Source of the DNA: Burkholderia glumae LMG 2196 = ATCC 33617
GTDB lineage: Bacteria > Pseudomonadota > Gammaproteobacteria > Burkholderiales > Burkholderiaceae
Assembly (NCBI RefSeq): GCF_000960995.1
Contig: NZ_CP009434.1
Span: forward strand, 1 to 64,000
Direction: 5' to 3'
DNA: 64,000 bases
Position numbers and translations under genes: made by a program. Of this stretch, positions 46,468 to 53,512 are shown piece after piece. How positions within the stretch are numbered: position 1 is the stretch's first letter; every line of letters begins with the position of its first letter. Below the pieces are notes generated by a model. The model was not told the origin of the DNA. It saw only the letters and a list, made by a program, of their open reading frames with translations, and made no database searches.

Positions 46468-47100
46468 TCATGCGCCGAGCGCGCTCGCGGCGGCCGGCGC
46501 GCCGTTCTGCCACAACAGCGGCGTGACCGATTCGGCGGCCGTCACCGCCTCGACGCGCCCGATCACGAGATCGTGGCTGCCGTAGCCGTACATCGCGTCG
46601 ACCCGGCACAGCAGCGTGGCCTGCGCGCCGCCCAGCACCGGCAGCCCGCGCGCCTCGCGCCAGGCGCCGAACGCGAAGCGCGCCGCGTGCTCGAGCTTGC
46701 CGCTGAACGGCGCGATCAGGTCGGCCTGGCGCGCCTGCAGCAGATTGACCGAGAAGCGCCGCGTGCGCGCGAGCGGCAGGTAGACGCTCGCGTTGCGATT
46801 GATGCAGACCACGATCGCGGGCGGCTCGGTGCAGAGCGTGCTGAGCGCGGTGGCCGCCATGCCGTAGCGCGCGCCGTGCTCGCGTGTCGCCACGATCGAC
46901 ACGGCGGCAGTGAGCCGGCGCATCGCGTGCCGGAACTGGCGCGCGAGTTCGGCGCCGCCGCGCCCGTCATGCGCCTCCGGCGCGGCGGCGGACGGTGCGC
47001 CCGGCGCGGCGGGCCGCGCCTGCCCCGGCGCCGGCGCGGCCGCCTCGAGTCCGGCGCCCGGCGCGCCGTCGATTGTTGCGTTGCTCCATGGGCTGGCCAT
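46468..47100 (-). CDS. Flavin reductase-like FMN-binding protein
   Basis: The protein has about 210 residues. An Ala/Pro-rich N-terminal extension of about 50 residues precedes the split-barrel flavin reductase domain: AVSIVATREHGARYGMAATALSTL (shown in part), PPAIVVCINRNASVY, FSVNLL, and GYGSHDLVIGRVEAV. It uses NAD(P)H to reduce FMN for a two-component monooxygenase, most simply the next gene. The ATG at 47100 has AGGAG 5 bases upstream; the GTG just before it would sit on the ribosome site. 43 bp after the exporter gene. Confidence 0.87.
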   Translation of the reverse strand: MASPWSNATIDGAPGAGLEAAAPAPGQARPAAPGAPSAAAPEAHDGRGGAELARQFRHAMRRLTAAVSIVATREHGARYGMAATALSTLCTEPPAIVVCINRNASVYLPLARTRRFSVNLLQARQADLIAPFSGKLEHAARFAFGAWREARGLPVLGGAQATLLCRVDAMYGYGSHDLVIGRVEAVTAAESVTPLLWQNGAPAAASALGA

Positions 47101-47146
47101 CACGTCTCCTCGTCATGTCGGTTGGTTGGAAGCGGCGGCGCGCCGC

Positions 47147-47752
47147 TCAGCTCTTGAGCACCGAGTACATCAGCGTGCCGGAGAACATCAGCAGCAGCAG
47201 CGCGGCGCCGCGCAGCAGCGTCGAGGTGCGCTCGGCCCAGGCGCGCCGCGACGTGATCAGCCCGCCGAGGCACGACCAGCCGACGCCGATCGGCGCGAGC
47301 ACGATCAGGAACAGCGTGAACGCGCTCAGGTACACGGGGATCGAGCGGAACGCCTCGACCGGGAACAGGGTGCTCGCGAACAGCAGCGCCTTCGGATTCA
47401 TCAGCGTGGCGACGAACTGGTCGCGAAAGCCGATCGGCCTCACGTCGGCCTGCTCCGCCAGCACGCGGCTGTGGGTCCACATCTTCAGCGCGAGGTAGAA
47501 GATGTAGGCCGAGCTGGCGAGCTTGACGATGTCGTAGAGCCACGGCCGCGGCGCCGCGAAGGTGCCGAGGAACAGCCCCCACACCGACACCGCCACCAGA
47601 TAGCCGAGCGCCTCGGCGATCACGAGCGGCCAGGTGCCGCGCAGCCCGACCTTCAAGCCCGACGACAGCAGCAGCGTATTGGTCGGGCCGGGCACGACGA
47701 GCACCAGCGAGACGTACGTCAGCATCCTCAACAAAGCATCCTGGAGCGGCAC
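47147..47752 (-). CDS. LysE/RhtB-family amino acid exporter
   Basis: In this 201-residue protein six hydrophobic helices and the family motif LVVPGPTNTLLLSSGLKVGLRG near the N-terminus are clear, with FVATLMNPKALLFAS in the middle. The family exports basic or neutral amino acids and homoserine lactones. GTG start with a strong GAGGAGG ribosome site. Its position between the cupin gene and the oxygenase pair suggests that the cluster product is amino-acid-like and leaves the cell by this protein. Confidence 0.88.
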   Translation of the reverse strand: MPLQDALLRMLTYVSLVLVVPGPTNTLLLSSGLKVGLRGTWPLVIAEALGYLVAVSVWGLFLGTFAAPRPWLYDIVKLASSAYIFYLALKMWTHSRVLAEQADVRPIGFRDQFVATLMNPKALLFASTLFPVEAFRSIPVYLSAFTLFLIVLAPIGVGWSCLGGLITSRRAWAERTSTLLRGAALLLLMFSGTLMYSVLKS

Positions 47753-47815
47753 GATGCCTCCTCGATCGAATCAGGATCGGCAAACGGGGTTGAAGGGGGA
47801 GCCGGCCGCGCCGCG

Positions 47816-48208
47816 TCAGTCGCGCGCCGGCGCGGAGTCGAAGTAGCGGTTGCCGCCGGGTTCGAGCCAATCGGCCCGCGGCGGCGTGAAGATGTCGAGA
47901 TCGACGGCATCCTCGAGGCACAGCGCGTTGTGCGGCAGGTTCGCGGGCAGATGCAGGATCCCGCCCGGGCCGACCTCGGCCTCGTATTCGAGCCGCTCGC
48001 CGTAGCGAAACAGCAGGCGGCCCGACAGGATCATCGTGAACTGCTCGTTCGGATGCGAATGGGTGGCGACGAACGCCCCCTTCTTCATGAACAGTTTCGC
48101 CATCGTCAGCGCGTCGCCGTGTACCACCTGCCGCGTGATGCGAGGCGTCAGCACCTCGCGCGCGATAGCGTCCCACGTGCCGTGGCCGTGTTCGTTGAGC
48201 CCTGCCAT
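47816..48208 (-). CDS. Single-domain cupin
   Basis: This 130-residue protein has both cupin motifs. Motif 1 GAFVATHSHPNEQFTMILSG gives two His and one Glu metal ligand, and motif 2 GPGGILHLPANLPHNA gives the third His. It should bind one divalent metal. Small cupins act as dioxygenases, isomerases, epimerases or ligand sensors. AGGAGG precedes the ATG at 48208, and the gene follows the aldolase gene after 55 bp. Role in the pathway not determinable from sequence. Confidence 0.82.
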   Translation of the reverse strand: MAGLNEHGHGTWDAIAREVLTPRITRQVVHGDALTMAKLFMKKGAFVATHSHPNEQFTMILSGRLLFRYGERLEYEAEVGPGGILHLPANLPHNALCLEDAVDLDIFTPPRADWLEPGGNRYFDSAPARD

Positions 48209-48263
48209 CTCGTCTGCCTCCTGGTTCGGATCGATCGATTGCCCAATGCCGGCGCCGCGCCGC

Positions 48264-49310
48264 TCAGGCGGACAGCTCGCGCGCGGTTTCCTGGCGCCGC
48301 CCGGCCTGCTGCGCGTCGCGCGCGCGCGCGAGCCGGCTCGCTTCCTCGGTGATGATGTCTTCCTGGCCGGCCACCAGCTTGCGCTCCGCGAGCCGCCGGT
48401 ACAGCTCGAACTCGTTGACGCCGAACTCGAGCGCGGCCTTCTGGATGTGCGGCACGTAGCCGGAAAAGAGCCCGTACAGGCCACTGGCGATGTTCGCGGC
48501 CGGAATGTGCGGCGTCTTCGGACTCAGAAACGCTTCGGACTCGCGCGCCAGCAGCGTCACGCGCTCGAAGCTGGTGTTGGTCGCGTGCCCCTCGCGCTCC
48601 ATCGCGGCCACCAGGGTTTCCAGCTGCGTATTGCCGGCGCCGGCGCCGAAGCCCTTCACGCAGGCGTCGACGACGGTGGCGCCCTCCTCCAGCGCGACCA
48701 GGCTGTTGGCCACGGCGAGGCCGAGGTTGTTGTGCGCATGGAAGCCCACCGCCACCTCCAGCTCGCCCACCAGGCGCCGCACCTTCTCGCGCACCAGCGA
48801 CGGCGTGGAATAGCCGGCGCTGTCCATCAGGATCACCGCCTGCGCGCCGTAGCCCTGCATCAGCCGCGCCTGGGCGAGCAGCACCTCGGCCGGCGCCATG
48901 TGCGACATCATCAGGACGCCGAACGCGGTGCGGCCGGCCTGGCGCGTCTGGTCGATAAAGCGCCGCGCGACGTTGGCCTCGGTGCAGTGGGTGGCCACGC
49001 GCACCACGTCCACGCCCGTCTCGATCGCCAGCTCGATGTCGGCCGACTTGCCGAGGCCCGGGATGAAATGCACGCCGAGCCGGCTGGTGGTGAGCGCCGC
49101 GCGCGCGGTGTCGAGCATGGCGCGGTCGTCGATCGGGGTCTGGCCGAGCAGGCACGACGAGCCCCCCAGGCCATTGCCGTGGCCCACTTCCACGATGTCG
49201 ATGCCGGCCGCGTTGGCCGCGCGCGCATAGTCGGCGATCTGCGCGCTCGTCAGCTGGTGGCGGATCGCATGATTGCCGTCCCGCAGCGTCGCATCACTGA
49301 TGAGGTTCAT
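48264..49310 (-). CDS. 4-Hydroxy-2-oxoacid aldolase, DmpG/BphI-type
   Basis: The 348-residue protein has an HMGL-like TIM barrel with SDATLRDGNHAIRHQ (catalytic Arg10, metal Asp11, base His14) and metal ligands His191-x-His193 in VGFHAHNNLG. The C-terminal communication domain is kept (LYRRLAERKLVAGQEDIITEEA), which in DmpFG binds the dehydrogenase and channels the aldehyde. ATG overlaps the dehydrogenase stop (ATGA). The family makes or splits 4-hydroxy-2-oxoacids using pyruvate and an aldehyde. No aromatic meta-cleavage genes are present, so a synthetic use is likely here, as proposed for nikkomycin NikB. Confidence 0.88.
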   Translation of the reverse strand: MNLISDATLRDGNHAIRHQLTSAQIADYARAANAAGIDIVEVGHGNGLGGSSCLLGQTPIDDRAMLDTARAALTTSRLGVHFIPGLGKSADIELAIETGVDVVRVATHCTEANVARRFIDQTRQAGRTAFGVLMMSHMAPAEVLLAQARLMQGYGAQAVILMDSAGYSTPSLVREKVRRLVGELEVAVGFHAHNNLGLAVANSLVALEEGATVVDACVKGFGAGAGNTQLETLVAAMEREGHATNTSFERVTLLARESEAFLSPKTPHIPAANIASGLYGLFSGYVPHIQKAALEFGVNEFELYRRLAERKLVAGQEDIITEEASRLARARDAQQAGRRQETARELSA

Positions 49311-50236
49311 TGCGTCACTCCTGAGCGAAGGGTTGCATGCCGGTGCGTGGCCACCGCGAGCGCCGCGCAGTTGATGATGTCGAGGTTGCCCGCGTACTCG
49401 GGCAGGTAGTCGCCGCGCCCGCGCACGGTCAGGCTCACGGTGATGCGCCCCTGGCTCTCCAGCGGCTCCACCACCAGCTGGTAGCCGGGCACGTACTCGC
49501 GCACCTGCTCGACCATCGCCTGGATGCGCGAGCGCACCCGGCCGAAGTCGCGGTAGCGCGCGTGCGCATACAGCGTGGTCTGCATCTGGATGCCGGGCTC
49601 GGCCGGATTGATGTTGAGGATCGCCTTGGCGCGCTTCGCGCCGCTGAACTTCGCCAGCGCGTACTCGGTGGTGGTCTGATACTCGTTGATGTTCTCGCGC
49701 GTGGCCATGCCGGCGCTGCGCGAGGCGATCGCCGAGACCACCTCCAGATAGTCGATCTCGTCGACGGCCTGGCGCAGCGCATAGGCGAGCGGCAGGCTGG
49801 CCTGGCCGCCGCAGGTGATCAGGTTCACGTTCTGCACCGCGTGCGTATCGGGCAGGTTGATGCAGGGCACGCAGAGCCGGCCGACCTTGGCCGGCGTCAG
49901 GTCGATCGCGAACTTGCCGGCCTCGGCGAAAAAGCGGTTGTGCTCGGTGTGCGCGGCCGCCGAGGTGGCGTCGAAGACGAGGTCGTAGGCACCGGCGTTG
50001 GCCCGGAGGAAGGCGAGCCCGTCGCTCGAGGTCTCCACCTGGCATTCGCGCGCGAGCCGCAGGCCGTCGCTGTCCGCGTTGCGTCCGACCACGCATGCGA
50101 GATCGAACTGCTCGCAGGCCTTCACCTTGAACATCAGGTCGATGCCGATGCTGCCCGAGCCGAGGATGGCGACGCGGGTGCGCGCGGTGCCGGCGGCGCG
50201 CGGCTGGCGCTCGGCACGGGTGGTTCGGTTCTTCAT
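49307..50236 (-). CDS. Acylating aldehyde dehydrogenase, DmpF/BphJ-type
   Basis: This 309-residue protein starts with a Rossmann motif VAILGSGSIGIDLM. VFDATSAAAH and CGGQASLPLAYAL follow, with the thioester-forming Cys142 in NLITCGGQA. The C-terminal VPGYQL ... YLPEYAGNLDIINCAAL matches the family. It interconverts acyl-CoA and aldehyde with NAD(H). Overlaps the thioesterase stop and the aldolase start by 4 bases each, so the pair is made together. Reduction of an acyl thioester to the aldehyde used by the aldolase is the likely direction (compare NikA in nikkomycin). Acyl substrate unknown. Confidence 0.88.
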   Translation of the reverse strand: MKNRTTRAERQPRAAGTARTRVAILGSGSIGIDLMFKVKACEQFDLACVVGRNADSDGLRLARECQVETSSDGLAFLRANAGAYDLVFDATSAAAHTEHNRFFAEAGKFAIDLTPAKVGRLCVPCINLPDTHAVQNVNLITCGGQASLPLAYALRQAVDEIDYLEVVSAIASRSAGMATRENINEYQTTTEYALAKFSGAKRAKAILNINPAEPGIQMQTTLYAHARYRDFGRVRSRIQAMVEQVREYVPGYQLVVEPLESQGRITVSLTVRGRGDYLPEYAGNLDIINCAALAVATHRHATLRSGVTQ

Positions 50237-51060
50237 CTGCCGTTCTCCTCGATCGGTTGGCGGGCGGCCGCGCGGCCGCGATGCGCGGGCCGCTGCGCCG
50301 AGACCTGCGCCAGCGCGCGGCGCAGCTCGGCCAGCACGTGCGGCTCCTCGCTGTGCAGGAAGAAGTGGTTGCCGGCGAAGCGCACGTAACGGATCGGGCC
50401 GGTGGTCTCGGCGCGCCAGCCCGCCACGCCCTCGTCGCTGACGAGCCCGTCGTGCGTGCCGCGCAGCACCAGCAGCGGGCACCCGAGCGGCGCCGCCTCG
50501 GTATAGCGGTAGCGCGCCGAAATGGTCAGGTCCGCGCGCAGCCGTGGCATCCACAGCTCGCGCATCGACGGCTCGTTGATCAGCGCCTCGGGCGTGCCGT
50601 TGTAGTCGCGCACGGTGGCGAGGAACACCTCGTCGGGCAGCGTCTCGATGCCGGCGTCGCGCCAGCGGTGGCGCGGCGCGTTGCGCCCCGACGCGACGAA
50701 CAGCGCCGGCTCGCCGTGGCCGCGCGCGCGCAGCAGGCGGGCCAGGTCGAAGGCGATCAGCGCGCCCATGCTGTGGCCGAAGAACACGAACGGCAGGTCG
50801 AGCCGATCGGGCACGCATTCGGCCAGCGCCTCGACAATCGGCGTCGCGCTCTCCAGCAGCGGCTCGCCGAGCCGGTATTCGCGCCCCGGCAGCTGCACGG
50901 CCACCAGCTCGACCCGGTCGGGCAGGCCGGCCCGCCAGGAGCGGAAGATCGAGGCCGTGGCACCGGCGTAATGGAAGCAGAACAGGCGCAGCCGCGCCGG
51001 CCGGCCGCTCGCCGCCGGATGCACGACCAGCCAGGGGGACTCGTCCAGCTGCGTGCTCAT
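50233..51060 (-). CDS. Type II thioesterase (second copy)
   Basis: The 275-residue protein is a GrsT-like alpha/beta hydrolase. LRLFCFHYAGATASIF gives the oxyanion region, FFGHSMGALIAFDLA the nucleophile Ser97, and a late His in FAGNHFFLH. A 25-residue Arg-rich tail is odd for the family. Type II thioesterases clear or release acyl and aminoacyl groups from carrier proteins. Start and stop overlap neighbours by 4 bases. Paralogous to the thioesterase at 52721-53509 but with the normal GHSMG elbow. Confidence 0.9.
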   Translation of the reverse strand: MSTQLDESPWLVVHPAASGRPARLRLFCFHYAGATASIFRSWRAGLPDRVELVAVQLPGREYRLGEPLLESATPIVEALAECVPDRLDLPFVFFGHSMGALIAFDLARLLRARGHGEPALFVASGRNAPRHRWRDAGIETLPDEVFLATVRDYNGTPEALINEPSMRELWMPRLRADLTISARYRYTEAAPLGCPLLVLRGTHDGLVSDEGVAGWRAETTGPIRYVRFAGNHFFLHSEEPHVLAELRRALAQVSAQRPAHRGRAAARQPIEENGR

Positions 51061-52007
51061 GCCCGCACCTCGTCGCTCGACGGCACCGCCACCGGCACCA
51101 TGGTGAGCCAGTTCCACCGGTCGGCATGGGTGCCGTGGACGATGCCGAAGTAGCGGTCCTGAATCGCCTTGGTGACCGGCCCGCGCGCGCCGTTGCCCAC
51201 CGGCATGCGGTCGATCGAGCGCACCGGGCAGATCTCCACGGCCGTGCCGGTGAAGAAGATCTCGTCGGCCAGGTACAGCATCTCGCGCGGCAGGCTGGCT
51301 TCGGTGACGGTATAGCCCAGGTCGCGCGCGATGCGCATCACGCACTGCCGCGTGATGCCGCTCAGGATGCTGCTGCCCACCGAGGGCGTGAAGATCTCGT
51401 TGCGATGCACGAGGAACACGTTCTCGCCGCTGCCCTCGCTGACGAAGCCGTGCGCGTCGAGCGCGATGCCCTCGCTCAGGCCGTTCTCGCGTGCCTCCAT
51501 GGCGATCGCCTGGCCGTTGATGTACTGGCCGCCGATCTTGGCCAGCGTGCTGGCCGCGCCGGGGCCGTGGCGCCGCCAGCTGCTGACCTGCACGTCCACG
51601 CCGCCCGTCAGCGCGGCCTCGCCCAGGTAGGCGCCCCACCGGGTGGTGGCCAGCAGCGCCTCGGCGGGATGCGAGCGCGCATCAAGGCCGAGCGAATCGC
51701 CCGCGCCGCGGTAGACGAGCGGCCGGATATAGGCCGCGCGATGGCCGTTGGCGCGCAGCGTCTCGGCGCTCACCTCCATCCACTGCCCCACCGTGAGCGG
51801 CGACGGAATGCGCGCCACCTTGCAGCTGAACAGCAGCCGCTCGTAGTGCTCGCGGCCGCAGAGGATCGCCGCCTTGTCGCCGATCTCGTAGGCGCGGATA
51901 CCCTCGAACACGCTGGTGCCGTAATGCAGCGCGTGGCTCATCACGTGGACCTGCGCGCGCTCCCACGGCAGCAGCTCGCCGTTCTTCCAGATGTATTTCG
52001 CGTTCAT
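51057..52007 (-). CDS. Branched-chain amino acid aminotransferase (IlvE-like)
   Basis: A PLP fold-type IV enzyme of 316 residues. HALHYGTSVFEGIRAY gives the N-terminal signature, the PLP Lys is Lys157 in STLAKIGGQYINGQ, and EGSGENVFLV and GITRQCVMRI bind phosphate. IlvE swaps amino groups between glutamate and branched-chain 2-oxoacids. A housekeeping copy would not normally lie in such a cluster, so it probably makes the amino acid substrate, or converts a 4-hydroxy-2-oxoacid from the aldolase into its amino acid. AGGAG precedes the ATG at 52007, 15 bp after the RraA-like gene. Confidence 0.9.
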   Translation of the reverse strand: MNAKYIWKNGELLPWERAQVHVMSHALHYGTSVFEGIRAYEIGDKAAILCGREHYERLLFSCKVARIPSPLTVGQWMEVSAETLRANGHRAAYIRPLVYRGAGDSLGLDARSHPAEALLATTRWGAYLGEAALTGGVDVQVSSWRRHGPGAASTLAKIGGQYINGQAIAMEARENGLSEGIALDAHGFVSEGSGENVFLVHRNEIFTPSVGSSILSGITRQCVMRIARDLGYTVTEASLPREMLYLADEIFFTGTAVEICPVRSIDRMPVGNGARGPVTKAIQDRYFGIVHGTHADRWNWLTMVPVAVPSSDEVRA

Positions 52008-52021
52008 CGCCGCTGGTCTCC

Positions 52022-52705
52022 TCACATCACGCTGTATTCGTTGAAGGCATCCACCACGCTGCGCCCGGCCGCCACCGCCTCGCGCACCTTGCGTTCGAGC
52101 CGGTTCTTGGCGATCGCGCGCGTGATCACCTCGCGCTCCACCTCGCGCGGGATCACGCACACGCCGTCGTTGTCGCCGAACACGAGGTCGCCGGGGCGCA
52201 CCCGCACCTCGCCGATGCGGATCGAGCAGCGGAAATCCACCACGTTGTGGCGCCCCTGCAGCCCGTAGGCATGGGTGCCGTGCGCGAACACCGGCAGAGC
52301 CAGCTCGGCGATCGCGTTGGCGTCGCGCACGTGGGCGTTGAGCACCACGCCGGCCGCGCCGATCTTCCTCACGCGGGCGGCCAGCAGGTCGCCCATGCGC
52401 GCGGCGCCCACCGGACCGCCGCTGGCGATGTACACCTCGCCCGGGCGCAGCGCCTCGATCGACTCGAACAGCAGGCCGAACGGCTTCGCGTCGTAGCGCC
52501 TGAGGCCGCCGTGCGGCACCGGCGGGTCGTCCTGCACCGGCATCGCGCGGCCGATCAGCACCATCTCGGCGTGCAGCGGCCGGATCGCGGGCGGCAGCAT
52601 CGGCGTGGCGAAGCCGAGCTGCTCGAGCACGTCGCTGACGGGGCAGGTCGCCAGTTCCTCGCGCATCAGCGCGAACAGTTCCTCATCCGTATTCCATTGG
52701 GCCAT
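52022..52705 (-). CDS. RraA-fold protein (HMG/CHA aldolase or oxaloacetate decarboxylase-like)
   Basis: The 227-residue protein carries the RraA/4-hydroxy-4-methyl-2-oxoglutarate aldolase fold. SDVLEQLGFATPMLP leads, GAARMGDLLAARVRKIGAAGVVLNAHVRDANAI (seen in part) holds the Arg and Asp of the active site, and GDLVFGDNDGVCVIP ends it. Class II enzymes of this fold split 4-hydroxy-2-oxoacids or decarboxylate oxaloacetate to pyruvate; others are RNase E inhibitors. In this operon a supply of pyruvate or an aldol/retro-aldol step is more likely than RNase control. 15 bp gaps on both sides. Confidence 0.82.
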   Translation of the reverse strand: MAQWNTDEELFALMREELATCPVSDVLEQLGFATPMLPPAIRPLHAEMVLIGRAMPVQDDPPVPHGGLRRYDAKPFGLLFESIEALRPGEVYIASGGPVGAARMGDLLAARVRKIGAAGVVLNAHVRDANAIAELALPVFAHGTHAYGLQGRHNVVDFRCSIRIGEVRVRPGDLVFGDNDGVCVIPREVEREVITRAIAKNRLERKVREAVAAGRSVVDAFNEYSVM

Positions 52706-52720
52706 CGTCTTGTCATCCAG

Positions 52721-53509
52721 TCAGGGAGAGTCCGGCTCGCCGAGCAGCGCGGCCAGCTCCCGGTTGATCTCGTCGAGCACCTCGGCCTCCTTCTCGTGAA
52801 TGAAGAAGTGGCCGCCCTCGAAGCGGCGCAGCCGAAAGCCGCCGCGCGTATGGCGCGCCCAGCCCGCGGCCCCGGCATCGTCGACCATCGCGTCGGCGGT
52901 GCCCTGGAACACCACGATCGGGCAGTCGAGCGGCGGCTCGGCCTGGTAGCGGTAGGTCTCGAACACCTCGCCGTCGGCGCGGATCCTGGGCAGCAGCAGG
53001 TCGAGCAGCACCGGATCGTCGAGGATCGTGTCGGGCGTGCCCTCGCAGGCGCGCAATACCTCCACGAACTGCGCGTCGTCGAGCGCGTAGCGCATCACCG
53101 CGGGCCTCACGTCGGGGGCGTATTGCGCCGAGACGATCAGCGCGCGCGGCAGCGCCAGGCCGGCGCGGCGCAGCCGCCGCGCCACGTCGAACGCGATGCG
53201 CGCGCCGGTGCTGTGGCCGAACATCAGGTAGGGCCGGTCGAGCCAGGGCGCGAGCGCCTCGGCCACCGGCGAGCCGATCTCGTCCATGGCATGCAGCAGC
53301 GGCTCGTCCAGGCGGTTCTCGCGGCCCGGCAGCTGCACGGCGAGCAGCTCCACCGCGTCGGGCAGCGCCGCGGCCCAGGGCGCGAACATCGACGCGCCGC
53401 TGCCCGCGTAATGGAAGCAGACGAGCCGCACGCGCGCGTCCGACCTCGGACCGCCGGCGCCGAACAGCAGCCAGTCGGATGCGCGCGTCTGCAGGCCGGC
53501 GCCGGTCAT
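52721..53509 (-). CDS. Type II thioesterase (first copy, GHSTG elbow)
   Basis: This 262-residue alpha/beta hydrolase resembles GrsT. VRLVCFHYAGSGASMF gives the oxyanion region, MFGHSTGARIAFDVA the nucleophile Ser100, and the late His is in FEGGHFFIH. Most family members have GHSMG; the Thr here is unusual. It begins 3 bp after the halogenase stop, so it is the likely hydrolase that frees the halogenated aminoacyl group from the carrier protein, comparable to CytC4 or BarC in related pathways. Confidence 0.9.
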   Translation of the reverse strand: MTGAGLQTRASDWLLFGAGGPRSDARVRLVCFHYAGSGASMFAPWAAALPDAVELLAVQLPGRENRLDEPLLHAMDEIGSPVAEALAPWLDRPYLMFGHSTGARIAFDVARRLRRAGLALPRALIVSAQYAPDVRPAVMRYALDDAQFVEVLRACEGTPDTILDDPVLLDLLLPRIRADGEVFETYRYQAEPPLDCPIVVFQGTADAMVDDAGAAGWARHTRGGFRLRRFEGGHFFIHEKEAEVLDEINRELAALLGEPDSP

Positions 53510-53512
53510 CGC

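Noticed and set aside
48264..50236. Aromatic meta-cleavage catabolism (dmpFG)
   Set aside because: No ring-cleavage dioxygenase, hydrolase, hydratase or decarboxylase is nearby; neighbours are carrier-protein enzymes.
52022..52705. RNase E inhibitor RraA
   Set aside because: The fold is shared, but the metal/aldolase residues and the biosynthetic neighbours favour an aldolase or decarboxylase.
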